Notes: generated by a model not told the origin, from the sequence alone. A stretch of 64,000 nt of DNA from Carnobacterium_B sp045617425 (GCF_045617425.1 NZ_JAZLIO010000013.1:1-64000); one strand, 5' to 3'; shown: positions 40,517 to 49,400, counted from the stretch's first letter. Translations and numbers: made by a program.

Positions 40517-41590
40517 ATGATTACACTAAACAATGTCAGCGTTACGTTTGAAGGCAAAGAAACAAGTATAAAAGCAGTAGAAAATGTTCAGTTAACGATT
40601 GAAAAAGGAGATGTTTTTGGTATTGTCGGCTATAGTGGTGCTGGAAAAAGCACTTTAGTTCGTACCATCAACCTTCTTCAACGACCGACAGAAGGAACAG
40701 TAATTGTTTCAAATCAGGATTTATTAAGTTTAAAACCTCAGCAATTAAGGGCTGCGCGCAAGAAAATTGGAATGATTTTTCAACATTTCAACCTAATGGG
40801 CTCTCGCACGATTGCTGAAAATGTTGCTTACCCTTTAAGGAAATCGGGTTTAACTAAATCACAAATCAAAGAAAAAGTTGACGGGTTATTACAGCTTGTA
40901 GGATTAACCGATAAAAGTTCCGCGTACCCTTCTCAATTATCTGGTGGCCAAAAACAGCGTGTAGCTATTGCTCGTTCTTTAGCCAACGATCCTGAAGTCT
41001 TATTATGTGATGAAGCCACAAGTGCCTTAGATCCAAAAACAACTCTTTCGATTCTAGAATTGTTGAAGGAGTTGAACAAAAAATTAGCATTAACAATCGT
41101 CATCATCACACACGAGATGCAGGTCGTAAAAGAAATTTGCAACAAAGTAGCTGTTATGGAAAATGGTCATGTTGTTGAAGAAGGCGATTTGGTTTCTATT
41201 TTCACTGAACCTAAAGAAAGGATCACAAAAGAGTTTATCAACACTTCTACTCATGTTGACCAAGCGCTAGAAAATATTTTAAAACACCCTACTTTACTTG
41301 ATTTACAGACTAATGATGTTTTGGCTAACATTTCTTATGTTGGTGAGAGTACGAGTGATCCACTAATCGCTACATTGACTACTCGCTTTGGAATTACCAC
41401 CAATATTTTATTTGGGAATGTCGAGATTTTACAAGAAACACCTGTTGGTAATCTGATTGTTGTCTTAAGTGGCGAACCTGGGCGCAGAGACAAAGCCCTT
41501 GCCTATTTAAAGTCTAAAAACGTAAAAGCATCCTTGATTAACCATCACCAACAAGTTATCCCACTAAAAAAAGACCATTATATTATTTAA
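40517..41590 (+). CDS. metN: Methionine ABC transporter ATP-binding protein
   Basis: A 357-residue ABC ATPase. Walker A is GYSGAGKST (38-46), the signature LSGGQKQR (141-148), Walker B VLLCDEATSALD, and the H-loop IITHEM. The C-terminal NIL domain (about 275-352), which binds methionine and mediates transinhibition in MetN, is present. GGAGG precedes the ATG. First gene of metNIQ, under two methionine T-boxes. Confidence 0.96.
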   Translation: MITLNNVSVTFEGKETSIKAVENVQLTIEKGDVFGIVGYSGAGKSTLVRTINLLQRPTEGTVIVSNQDLLSLKPQQLRAARKKIGMIFQHFNLMGSRTIAENVAYPLRKSGLTKSQIKEKVDGLLQLVGLTDKSSAYPSQLSGGQKQRVAIARSLANDPEVLLCDEATSALDPKTTLSILELLKELNKKLALTIVIITHEMQVVKEICNKVAVMENGHVVEEGDLVSIFTEPKERITKEFINTSTHVDQALENILKHPTLLDLQTNDVLANISYVGESTSDPLIATLTTRFGITTNILFGNVEILQETPVGNLIVVLSGEPGRRDKALAYLKSKNVKASLINHHQQVIPLKKDHYII

Positions 41591-41603
41591 GGAGTGAACG
41601 ACT

Positions 41604-42284
41604 ATGGCTGAATTTCTTACAACCTATTTTGAAAATGTTATTCCATTAAAAGAAGAAATTATTGAAAGTACTTTACAAACGTTGTATATGGTAACTGTTA
41701 CAGGATTGATTGCAGGCATCCTTGGTTTAGTTTTAGGAGTCATTCTTGTTGTAACAGACCGTGGTGGTATTTTAGAAAGACCGCGGCTTTATGGTTTACT
41801 CGATCAAATCGTAAATCTCTTTCGTTCTTTGCCATTCATTATTATGATGGCTCTAGTTGTCCCCTTTACCCGTTTTCTTGTTAATACATCAATCGGAACA
41901 ACCGCGGCAATTGTCCCTTTGGTCATTGGGACCGTGCCTTTCTTTGCAAGACAAATTCAAAACGCTCTTTTAGAAGTTGATCCTGGCGTTATAGAGGCTG
42001 CAGAATCTATGGGTTCCAGCCCTTTAGAAATCATTTTTCGTGTGTATTTAAAAGAAGGCCTAACAGCTATTATTCGAGTCTCTTCTGTAACCATTATTAA
42101 CTTGATTGGTTTAACAGCTATGGCTGGAGCCATTGGAGGTGGCGGTCTAGGAAATTTAGCCATCTCTCGAGGATACAATCGTTTCCAGAATGATGTGACA
42201 TTAGTCGCAACCGTTATTATTTTACTGATTGTTTTTATTAGTCAATTTATAGGAAATACGTTAGTTAAAAAAACGAGTCACTAG
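41604..42284 (+). CDS. metI: Methionine ABC transporter permease
   Basis: A 226-residue permease of the MetI (MetP) family with about five membrane segments. The coupling-loop region is EAAESMGSSPLEIIFRVYLKE, and the family stretch NLIGLTAMAGAIGGGGLGNL is conserved. It starts 13 bases after metN and forms a dimeric channel with the MetN ATPase pair. Confidence 0.95.
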   Translation: MAEFLTTYFENVIPLKEEIIESTLQTLYMVTVTGLIAGILGLVLGVILVVTDRGGILERPRLYGLLDQIVNLFRSLPFIIMMALVVPFTRFLVNTSIGTTAAIVPLVIGTVPFFARQIQNALLEVDPGVIEAAESMGSSPLEIIFRVYLKEGLTAIIRVSSVTIINLIGLTAMAGAIGGGGLGNLAISRGYNRFQNDVTLVATVIILLIVFISQFIGNTLVKKTSH

Positions 42285-42305
42285 ATGACATTGGAGGAAA
42301 ATAAC

Positions 42306-43130
42306 ATGAAAAGATTAAAAAAAGGATTTTTAGGATTAACCTTAGCATTAGGACTTCTGGCAACAACAGCTTGTGGAACGGATACGTCTTCAGATGCTAA
42401 AGCATCTGAACCCATTAAAATTGGAGTAGTTGGTGAAGTGAATGAAGTTTGGGATTTTGTGAAAGAAAAATTAGCCGCAGATGGTATTGAAATTGAACTG
42501 GTCAAATTTACGGATTACGCTACACCGAATGTCGCTCTTGCTGAAGGAGAATTAGATTTAAACTCGTTTCAAACGAAAACTTTTATGGATTCATTTAATG
42601 AAGACCATGGAGAAAATTTAGTCGCTATCGCTGACACAGTCATTGCACCTCTAGGTATCTATTCATCAACAGTTAAAGACGTATCTGAAATAAAAGAAAA
42701 CGATGTGATTGCTATTCCAAATGATGTTTCTAATGAAGGAAGAGCTTTATTATTACTTCAAACAGCCGGTTTAATTGAAGTTGATCCTTCAAAAAAACAA
42801 ATCCCTGTAGTCGAAGACATTACCTCTAATCCTTTAAACTTAACATTCGAAACATTAGACTCTTCTCAAACTGCTCGTGCTTTAGATGATGTGAATGCTT
42901 CCGTTATCAATAGTGGAATGGCTGTTGATGCAGGATTCATTCCAACCGAGGATGCAGTTTTCTTAGAACCGGTTACTGACTCATCGGACCCTTATTACAA
43001 TGCGATTGTTTCAAGAGATGAAGATAAAGATAATGAAGTATTTCAAAAAATTATCGAAGCTTATCAAGCTGAAGACACAAAAGAAGTGATTGCCGAAACA
43101 TCAAAAGGTTCTTCTATTCCAGTTTGGTAA
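42306..43130 (+). CDS. metQ: Methionine-binding lipoprotein
   Basis: A 274-residue NlpA-family substrate-binding protein. The lipoprotein signal peptide ends LLATTAC (Cys23 of the chosen start). The mature domain has IKIGVVGEVNEVWDFV and the typical LAEGELDLNSFQTKTFMDSF. The longest frame starts at 42285 inside the ribosome-binding region; the ATG at 42306, eight bases after GGAGG, is preferred. It delivers methionine, probably also its oxidised or D-forms as in homologues, to MetNI. Confidence 0.93.
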   Translation: MKRLKKGFLGLTLALGLLATTACGTDTSSDAKASEPIKIGVVGEVNEVWDFVKEKLAADGIEIELVKFTDYATPNVALAEGELDLNSFQTKTFMDSFNEDHGENLVAIADTVIAPLGIYSSTVKDVSEIKENDVIAIPNDVSNEGRALLLLQTAGLIEVDPSKKQIPVVEDITSNPLNLTFETLDSSQTARALDDVNASVINSGMAVDAGFIPTEDAVFLEPVTDSSDPYYNAIVSRDEDKDNEVFQKIIEAYQAEDTKEVIAETSKGSSIPVW

Positions 43131-43178
43131 TTAGATACAAATAGAAAGTGCCAACTAAATTAGAGAGGATGATAATTA

Positions 43179-44378
43179 ATGTCAACATTACTTACTCGAT
43201 CTACAATACATGAAGAAGTTCAACAAGGAGCTGAAGAAGTGATTGCGTTACGCCGTTATCTTCATCAACACCCTGAACCAAGTTTAAAAGAATATGAAAC
43301 GATTAAATTTATCAAAAACCAACTAGATAAATTAGAAATCCCTTACGAATCTGTGGGTGAAACAGGAGCTATCGGAACGATCATTGATAAAAAAGGATCA
43401 GGTAAAACCATTCTCTTAAGAGCAGATATTGATGCGCTTGAATTAGAAGATGCTAAAGATAAGCCCTATAAATCAATTAAAAAAGGTTTGCATCATGCTT
43501 GCGGTCATGATGGTCATACCTCAGCTTTATTAGGAGCTGCAAAAATTTTAAAAAAACATGAAGCTGATTTTTCTGGCACTATCAAACTAGCTTTCCAACA
43601 AGCTGAAGAAATCGGCGCTGGTGCAAGACAATTTGTGGCTGGCGGTTTTGTTAACAATGTTGATCAAGTTTTTGGCATTCATGTCGATTCTTCTATTGAA
43701 ACTGGAAAAATCGTTGCTACTGCAGGCCCAACGAATGCTTCTTGTGATATTTTTAAAATTAAAGTGGCTGGCGAAAGTGGACATGCTGCTAGACCGGACT
43801 TAGGAAGAGATGCTTTACTGACTGCTGCTGCCATTACTGTTGAATTGCAAAGCATTGTTGCTCGTGAAGTTAGTCCCTTAGATAATGTCGTAGTTGCTGT
43901 AGGCGTATTAAATGCCGGAACTCGTTACAATATTATTGCCAATGAAGCTTCTCTTGAAGGAACGGTTCGTACTTTCAGCCACACAACACGTCAATTTGTC
44001 TTAGAGGCTGTTGAACGTGTGGCACGAGATGTTGCAACAGCCCATCGTACTACAGTTGAATTTGAAAATTACGATGCGGCTGCTCCGCTTATCAACCACC
44101 AAACTGCGGCAAGTCGTGCAGCTCGTGTCGGAGCTGACATTGTAGGCGCAAAAAATATCATTCAAGATAATCCAAAAAGCTTAGGAGCAGATGATTTCGC
44201 TGACTTTTTAGCCGTTGCTGAAGGTGTGTATGCTCGTGTTGGAACAAAAGACCCTTCTAATACGGATACGTGGTATGGACACCATCATGAAAACTTTGAC
44301 ATTGATGAACGCGGATTAGCTATCGCTACAGAACTACACGTCAACTATGCACTTGATTTTTTAAATGATGAACAGTAA
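43179..44378 (+). CDS. M20 family amidohydrolase/aminoacylase
   Basis: A 399-residue M20D metallohydrolase of the N-acyl-amino-acid/hippurate hydrolase group. Metal-binding stretches are LRADIDALELED and HHACGHDGHTSALLG, with the dimerisation domain insert (about 190-300, SGHAARPDLGRDALL). Its place 48 bases after metQ, with no terminator between, suggests cotranscription with metNIQ and release of methionine or other amino acids from N-acyl or dipeptide forms; that substrate link is inferred. Confidence 0.9.
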   Translation: MSTLLTRSTIHEEVQQGAEEVIALRRYLHQHPEPSLKEYETIKFIKNQLDKLEIPYESVGETGAIGTIIDKKGSGKTILLRADIDALELEDAKDKPYKSIKKGLHHACGHDGHTSALLGAAKILKKHEADFSGTIKLAFQQAEEIGAGARQFVAGGFVNNVDQVFGIHVDSSIETGKIVATAGPTNASCDIFKIKVAGESGHAARPDLGRDALLTAAAITVELQSIVAREVSPLDNVVVAVGVLNAGTRYNIIANEASLEGTVRTFSHTTRQFVLEAVERVARDVATAHRTTVEFENYDAAAPLINHQTAASRAARVGADIVGAKNIIQDNPKSLGADDFADFLAVAEGVYARVGTKDPSNTDTWYGHHHENFDIDERGLAIATELHVNYALDFLNDEQ

Positions 44379-44419
44379 CATCAACTATTATTAAAATTTA
44401 TTTTCTGAAAAAATGCTGT

Positions 44420-44460
44420 AAAAGATTGAAGCGAGTTGTTTTCGTTTCAATCTTTTTATT
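44420..44460 (+). terminator. Terminator of the metNIQ operon
   Basis: AAAAGATTGAAGCGA / TCGTTTCAATCTTTT (one G-T pair) followed by TATTTTTT. Confidence 0.93.
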
Positions 44461-44581
44461 TTTTATGATTTTTCATTCTCTTTTTTAATGAAAAAAACAC
44501 TACATACAGTGTAACGTGAAGTTCTCATGACGACATATAGCACATTATGCCTATTTATTGATTTACATACATTATTAAGGA

Positions 44582-44842
44582 GTGATACCCATAATCGCAA
44601 ATACCTCTATAAATATGCAGCTAAATATTTATAAATTAAATGAGGCCATCCAAGCTTTCCCACAAGTACATCCGATAACGGATGAAGAAACAAAAGAAGA
44701 ATTGTCACCCTCAGCACAAAAAACGGTTCATGTCGCTCCTATTAACGAAGAACATAAGCATGGAAATGAAGTTGGAGATACTTGTCCCATCTGTCGACAA
44801 GTAACAGTAGAAGATTTAGGCGTTTTGCAATACTTGTATTAA
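44582..44842 (+). CDS. Small conserved-looking protein with HxH and CxxC, start uncertain
   Basis: The frame encodes up to 86 residues. The C-terminal half has EEHKHGNEVGDTCPICRQV, i.e. HxH followed by CxxC, a possible zinc site. No annotated family comes to mind. AAGGAG at 44577-44582 overlaps the GTG that begins the frame, leaving no spacing. Eight bases after it stands ATA, not ATG. An internal ATG (44615, giving MQLNIYKLNEAIQ) has no ribosome-binding site. A rare ATA start, a mutated start or weak initiation are all possible. It ends before a strong terminator, so the unit looks genuine. Confidence 0.6.
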   Translation: MIPIIANTSINMQLNIYKLNEAIQAFPQVHPITDEETKEELSPSAQKTVHVAPINEEHKHGNEVGDTCPICRQVTVEDLGVLQYLY

Positions 44843-44875
44843 CTGCAATGCTCAATTAAAATGTGGCTTGTAAAT

Positions 44876-44915
44876 AAAAAGATGGAGCTAGGAAATTGTC
44901 CCAGCTCCATCTTTT
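44876..44915. terminator. Bidirectional terminator before mgsA
   Basis: AAAAGATGGAGCT / AGCTCCATCTTTT with T-runs on both strands; serves the small gene and mgsA. Confidence 0.95.
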
Positions 44916-45343
44916 TATTCATATTCTTCTAGCTCTTTTAATTGGGCTTCCCGTTGTACTTTGCGCCATTCAATAAAGCCATTTCCTAAGCCTCGTAATA
45001 AAATTTCACTTGTTCCGAGGTTTGTTGCTAAAGGTATCTCATAAACATCACATAACCTGAGCAACGCTGAAATATCTGGTTCATGGGGTTGTGCCGTTAA
45101 CGGATCTCTTAAAAAAATAACTAAATCTATTTTATTATCCGATACATATGCCCCAATTTGTTGGTCTCCACCAAGTGGCCCTGATTTAAAGCGATGAACA
45201 TCTAAACCAGTCGCGTCAATAATCCGCTGCCCAGTAGTTCCTGTCGCAAATATTTGGTGATCCTTGATAATTTCTCGATAAGCTGTGGTTAATTTTACCA
45301 TTTCGTCTTTTTTCTTATCATGAGCAATAAATGCAATATTCAT
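44915..45343 (-). CDS. mgsA: Methylglyoxal synthase
   Basis: A 142-residue enzyme that converts dihydroxyacetone phosphate to methylglyoxal and phosphate. Family motifs are MNIAFIAHDKKKDEM, IFATGTTGQRI, FKSGPLGGDQQIGA and VIFLRDPLTAQPHEPDI. It provides a phosphate-releasing bypass of lower glycolysis. Transcribed alone towards the shared terminator. Confidence 0.97.
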   Translation of the reverse strand: MNIAFIAHDKKKDEMVKLTTAYREIIKDHQIFATGTTGQRIIDATGLDVHRFKSGPLGGDQQIGAYVSDNKIDLVIFLRDPLTAQPHEPDISALLRLCDVYEIPLATNLGTSEILLRGLGNGFIEWRKVQREAQLKELEEYE

Positions 45344-45512
45344 CTCTTTCCAACTCCATTCTACCTTTTATTATTTAATGATAACATGTACTTGATAAAA
45401 AAGATAAGACTAGGTTAACGATTACTTTATGTAGAAAAGCCTATTACTTGAAGACACTTTTCATCTGCGTTACACTTATTGTAGTTAAAATTTAAGGAAA
45501 GAGGGATTATAC

Positions 45513-46031
45513 ATGGGAAAGAAAATTGCAACAGTTGTGACCAATTTATTTGAAGATGTCGAATTCACTTCTCCAAAAGAGGCTTTAACAAATGCCGGTC
45601 ATCAAGTGATCACTATCGAGAAAAAAGCAGGAAATACTGTTACTGGTAAAAAAGGAGAAACCACCATTACCATTGATAAAGGTATTGAGGATGTTTCACC
45701 GGAAGAGTTCGATGCACTATTGATTCCCGGAGGTTTTTCACCAGATCAATTAAGATCAGATGATCGATTTTTAGCCTTTACCAAGGCATTCGCTGATGCT
45801 AAAAAACCTATTTTTTCAATTTGCCACGGTCCACAACTTCTTATTAACGCTGAAGTTGTTAAAGGCAAAAGAATGACTGCTGTTAAACAAGTGGGCGTCG
45901 ACTTAAAAAATGCAGGTGCATTATTTGAAGACAGCGAAGTTGTGGAAGACGAAAGTGGCATCATTTCCAGCCGTACACCAGAAGATCTTCCCGCTTTTAA
46001 TAAAGCAATCTTGAGGGCTTTAGCGGATTAA
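45513..46031 (+). CDS. DJ-1/PfpI family protein
   Basis: A 172-residue protein of the PfpI/YfkM/YhbO type. The nucleophile elbow is FSICHGPQLL with Cys104-His105; the usual Glu of the triad falls in the LFEDVEFTSP region. The family includes stress-induced proteins with reported deglycase or protease activity, which remain debated. Possible relevance to methylglyoxal chemistry is suggested by the adjacent, divergent mgsA but is only inference. Confidence 0.92.
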   Translation: MGKKIATVVTNLFEDVEFTSPKEALTNAGHQVITIEKKAGNTVTGKKGETTITIDKGIEDVSPEEFDALLIPGGFSPDQLRSDDRFLAFTKAFADAKKPIFSICHGPQLLINAEVVKGKRMTAVKQVGVDLKNAGALFEDSEVVEDESGIISSRTPEDLPAFNKAILRALAD

Positions 46032-46103
46032 GGATTAAATAAGTAATTTTTAATTTAATTCCATTACATTTTTTATCTGTTTATCATAGGTTATTTAGTT
46101 GGT

Positions 46104-46220
46104 TATGCTAAACTATAAATGTTGTTAAAATAAATTGAATTCATTTTCATTCTCTTTTCTCCCCCCTATTGAAAAGAGACTTATCCCCTAGCTATCTCTT
46201 AATTGAGATAGCTTTTTTTA
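46104..46220 (+). ncRNA. Candidate small RNA 1 with C-rich loop
   Basis: No reading frame covers this stretch. A hairpin (46151-46159 / 46171-46179) displays a loop with six consecutive Cs, a linker carries UCCCC, and a strong terminator follows (AGCTATCTC / GAGATAGCT then TTTTTTT, 46190-46220). A weak promoter (TTATCA-N17-TATGCT ending 46109) could start it. C-rich unpaired segments resemble those by which Gram-positive small RNAs bind Shine-Dalgarno sequences. It could also simply be the 3' UTR of the PfpI gene. Confidence 0.4.
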
Positions 46221-46225
46221 TTTTT

Positions 46226-46390
46226 AACTTTACCTTAAGAGATAGATAAACCTTTTATCACACTTTATTCATAACTTATCGCTATAGTTTCGATATACCA
46301 ATAACAACCAACTTTTTTAATCGCCTTTTTTCCTCCAAAGGAAAAGTAAGGATTCTTTTACCACTCATTTATATGGGTGGTTTTTTTTCT
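46226..46390 (+). ncRNA. Candidate small RNA 2 with UCCUCC element
   Basis: Between the first terminator and the P-type ATPase promoter lies a hairpin (CCTT-TTTTCC / GGAAAA-GT-AAGG, 46324-46351). Its apical part includes CCTCC, the complement of a Shine-Dalgarno. A second intrinsic terminator follows (ACCACTC / GGGTGGT plus eight Ts, 46357-46389). TATAGT at 46283-46288 may be a -10. No coding frame is present. Confidence 0.35.
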
Positions 46391-46444
46391 CAGAAAATAA
46401 TTCCTACTATTTTTTGAGACTGCTTATTTTTTGAATCTCCTAAC

Positions 46445-46474
46445 TTGACAAAGTCAAAAAAACATTGGTATACT
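46445..46474 (+). promoter_or_regulatory. Promoter of the P-type ATPase gene
   Basis: TTGACA (46445-46450), 18 bases, TATACT (46469-46474). Confidence 0.82.
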
Positions 46475-46480
46475 TACCAA
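46465..46480. promoter_or_regulatory. Inverted repeat over the -10, possible operator
   Basis: TTGGTA-TACT-TACCAA is a perfect 6-4-6 inverted repeat that contains the -10 hexamer, a good position for a repressor responsive to the transported ion. A second hairpin, ACAAG-N6-CTTGT, follows at 46486-46501 in the leader. Confidence 0.55.
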
Positions 46481-46554
46481 AACAAACAAGTGGTTGCTTG
46501 TCTAATTAACTTGTTACATCCATTTTGTTAAAAATACTTATTAGGAGGAATGTT

Positions 46555-49197
46555 ATGGATTTTAGAACAAAAAAATTAGATTCCATTATATCACAGTTCA
46601 ACAGTAACGCAGAAACAGGGTTATCCCCAACGGAAGTAGAAGAACACAAAAAACAATTTGGTGCCAACAAATTTGATGAAGAAGAAAGTGTTTCTTTATT
46701 TTCGAAGATTCTGGATCAATTAAAAGATGTCACCGTTATTATCTTGATCCTTGCCGGAATTATCTCCACGTATATTGCCATTACTGAACACCCCGACGAT
46801 TTCTCAGAACCTATTGTCATCTTCTCTATTATTGTCATCAATGTTGTTATTGCTCTAAGACAGGAAGGAAAAGCAGAGAAAGCTTTGGCTTCGCTGCAGA
46901 GTTTATCTGCTCCACAAGCGCGCGTTATACGAGATGGTCAAGAAGACGTTATTGACGCTACCGATTTAGTACCAGGAGACATTATACTATTAGAAGCAGG
47001 TGATCAAATACCTGCAGATGCTCGCTTAATTTCTAGTGGTGATTTACAAGTCGAAGAGTCTGCTTTAACTGGTGAAAGTGTGCCCGTTGAAAAAGACGAA
47101 AACGCCGAAATTGAAGAAGACAGCCCTGTAGGTGATGTATTTAATACCGTTTTTTCTGGAACCTTAGTTACCAACGGTCGAGCAAAAGCTATCGTTGTAA
47201 CAACTGGTATGGAAACAGAAATGGGTTCCGTTGCAGACTTATTGAACAGTACTAAACAAGGGAAAACGCCTTTACAATCTAGAATGGATAGTTTAGGAAA
47301 ACAAATAAGTGTGATAGCTTTAATTGCTGGGATCATTATTTTCACTTTAAGCTTCCTTCAAGGAGAAGCTTTTATCCTTAGCCTAATGGCTGCTGTATCA
47401 CTTGCTGTTGCAGCCGTTCCTGAAACCTTACCTGTTATCGTCACTATTTCATTAGCTAATGGTGTGAAAAACATGGTAGATCGCAATGCGATCATCCGAA
47501 CCATACCTTCCGTTGAAACTTTAGGTAGTGCTTCTGTTATTGCCTCAGATAAAACAGGAACATTAACTCAAAATCAAATGACCATTCAAAAGCTTTGGGC
47601 TTTTCCTCATGAACCAATAAATGTAAAAAATGAGTTTGGTGATGATGAAAAATGGGTTCTTAAGATGATGAGCCTAGCCTCAAATGCGACGATTGAAGAT
47701 CGTGATGGCGAAGAAGTTATTAGTGGAGATCCTACTGAAACAGCGATTATTCGCTTGTTACAGAAAAAAGGACTACAGAAAGATGATTTAGATGAGTCTT
47801 ACCCGCGTGTACATGAGATACCTTTTGATTCTAGTCGTAAGTTGATGACGACTGTTCATGAGATAGATGGGCATTACATTTCCATTACTAAGGGAGCTTT
47901 TGATCGTTTACCAGTGGAATTTTCGTCTATTACAGATGAAGGAGGTCAAAATGCACGAGATATCCATGACTCGTTTGCTAATGATGCTTTACGTGTTATT
48001 GCTGTTGGATATAAAACATATGACACACTTCCAGAAGATTTAACTCCCGAAGAGCTCGAAGATGGGATTACATTTGCTGGGATCGTCGGAATGATTGACC
48101 CTCCAAGAGAAGAAAGTATCCAAGCCGTTAAAGAAGCCAAGTCAGCCGGTATTAAAACTATTATGATTACTGGTGACCATGCTGCTACAGCTTCTGCTAT
48201 CGCTAAGCAAATCGGTATTTTTGAAGAAGACGATAAAGCCATCACAGGTGCTGAATTAGGTAAACTTTCAGATGAAAAACTAAAAGAAAGCATTCGTGAT
48301 TATTCGGTTTATGCACGTGTTTCTCCTGAAGACAAGATTCGAATCGTTAAAGCTTGGCAATCACATGGAGACGTTGTAGCCATGACCGGAGATGGCGTCA
48401 ACGATGCACCTGCTTTAAAAGCAGCTGATGTTGGTACTGCTATGGGAATTACCGGTACTGAAGTAGCTAAAAGTGCTTCTGACATGATCTTGACCGATGA
48501 CAAATTTGATACCATTGTTCATGCTGTTGAAGAAGGCAGACGTGTTTATGAAAATATTAAAAAAACCGTTTATTTCTTATTATCATGTAATATTTCAGAA
48601 ATTCTCATTATGTTAATCGCCGTTATTATGGGCTGGGGCTTACCAGTCATTGCTATCCAACTGCTATTTGTTAATGTGGTAGCGGATGGAATTCCTGGTT
48701 TTGCATTAAGCAGAGAAAAAGCTGATCCAACTATTATGTCTAATGAACCAACAGCTAAAGGTGAAAGCATCTTCGCTAAAGGCGGCTATCGAAATATTGC
48801 GATTGCAGCTCTAACGTTCACTATTATTACCCTTATTGGTTTTTACGTGGGTTCATTTATTGATATTGATTCTACGATCACCGCAAGTCATGAAGTTGGT
48901 CAAACAATGGCTTTCTTAATTCTTGGTTGGTCTTCTGTACTACACATTTTCAATGCGCGTAGCAAAGAATCTATATTTAAAGTTGGAATCACATCCAATA
49001 TGAACTTGTTCTGGTTAGCAATGCTCTCAATTGCATTGATTACTCTAGTGGCTACTGTACCATTCTTAGCTGGTATTTTTAACTTAGTTGCTATAAGTAT
49101 GACGCATTGGTTGATCGCTATTGGACTATCTCTTACTATTCTTATAGTAGTTGAACTACAAAAGTTTATTATGCGTAAAATGAATAAAACATTTTAA
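46555..49197 (+). CDS. P2-type cation-transporting ATPase, calcium-pump-like
   Basis: An 880-residue P-type ATPase of the SERCA/PMR1-like class. The N-terminal cation-ATPase domain is followed by actuator TGES (172-175), TM4 motif AVPETLP (288-293), phosphorylation motif DKTGTLTQ (Asp332), TGD and the hinge MTGDGVNDAPAL, and C-terminal membrane segments with FVNVVADGIPGFAL. Calcium export, as for Listeria LMCA1, is likely. PETLP instead of PEGLP in TM4 leaves ion selectivity open. AGGAGG at 46542-46547 fixes the ATG at 46555 rather than the longer frame from 46525. Confidence 0.9.
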   Translation: MDFRTKKLDSIISQFNSNAETGLSPTEVEEHKKQFGANKFDEEESVSLFSKILDQLKDVTVIILILAGIISTYIAITEHPDDFSEPIVIFSIIVINVVIALRQEGKAEKALASLQSLSAPQARVIRDGQEDVIDATDLVPGDIILLEAGDQIPADARLISSGDLQVEESALTGESVPVEKDENAEIEEDSPVGDVFNTVFSGTLVTNGRAKAIVVTTGMETEMGSVADLLNSTKQGKTPLQSRMDSLGKQISVIALIAGIIIFTLSFLQGEAFILSLMAAVSLAVAAVPETLPVIVTISLANGVKNMVDRNAIIRTIPSVETLGSASVIASDKTGTLTQNQMTIQKLWAFPHEPINVKNEFGDDEKWVLKMMSLASNATIEDRDGEEVISGDPTETAIIRLLQKKGLQKDDLDESYPRVHEIPFDSSRKLMTTVHEIDGHYISITKGAFDRLPVEFSSITDEGGQNARDIHDSFANDALRVIAVGYKTYDTLPEDLTPEELEDGITFAGIVGMIDPPREESIQAVKEAKSAGIKTIMITGDHAATASAIAKQIGIFEEDDKAITGAELGKLSDEKLKESIRDYSVYARVSPEDKIRIVKAWQSHGDVVAMTGDGVNDAPALKAADVGTAMGITGTEVAKSASDMILTDDKFDTIVHAVEEGRRVYENIKKTVYFLLSCNISEILIMLIAVIMGWGLPVIAIQLLFVNVVADGIPGFALSREKADPTIMSNEPTAKGESIFAKGGYRNIAIAALTFTIITLIGFYVGSFIDIDSTITASHEVGQTMAFLILGWSSVLHIFNARSKESIFKVGITSNMNLFWLAMLSIALITLVATVPFLAGIFNLVAISMTHWLIAIGLSLTILIVVELQKFIMRKMNKTF

Positions 49198-49223
49198 GTT
49201 GTCGGAAAGAAACTAAATAAGAA

Positions 49224-49258
49224 AAGGTCCTGGGCATCTGCCAGGGTCTTTTTTTTCT
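49224..49258 (+). terminator. Terminator of the P-type ATPase gene
   Basis: GGTCCTGG / CCAGGGTC around GCATCTG followed by a run of eight Ts. Confidence 0.93.
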
Positions 49259-49339
49259 TTTATCTCTTTAATCTAAAGCCAGAAAAAATAGTTTTTTCCC
49301 TTAGAAACTGGTAGAATAAATGGAATAGAGTGCCTTACT

Positions 49340-49363
49340 GTTTAATGAACACATTCATTAAAC
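49340..49363. promoter_or_regulatory. Inverted repeat upstream of proB, possible operator
   Basis: GTTTAATGAA-CACA-TTCATTAAAC is a perfect 10-4-10 inverted repeat, 38 bases before proB. TGG plus TAGAAT about 30 bases earlier could be an extended -10. No proline T-box is seen. Confidence 0.55.
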
Positions 49364-49400
49364 TAAACCAAACTTTTCAGGGTTATCAAGTATAGAATGG

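Noticed and set aside
47004..47345. 113-residue minus-strand frame, and similar frames at 47946-48293 and 48309-48515
   Set aside because: Antisense shadows of the P-type ATPase gene with Ser/Pro/Ile-biased composition.
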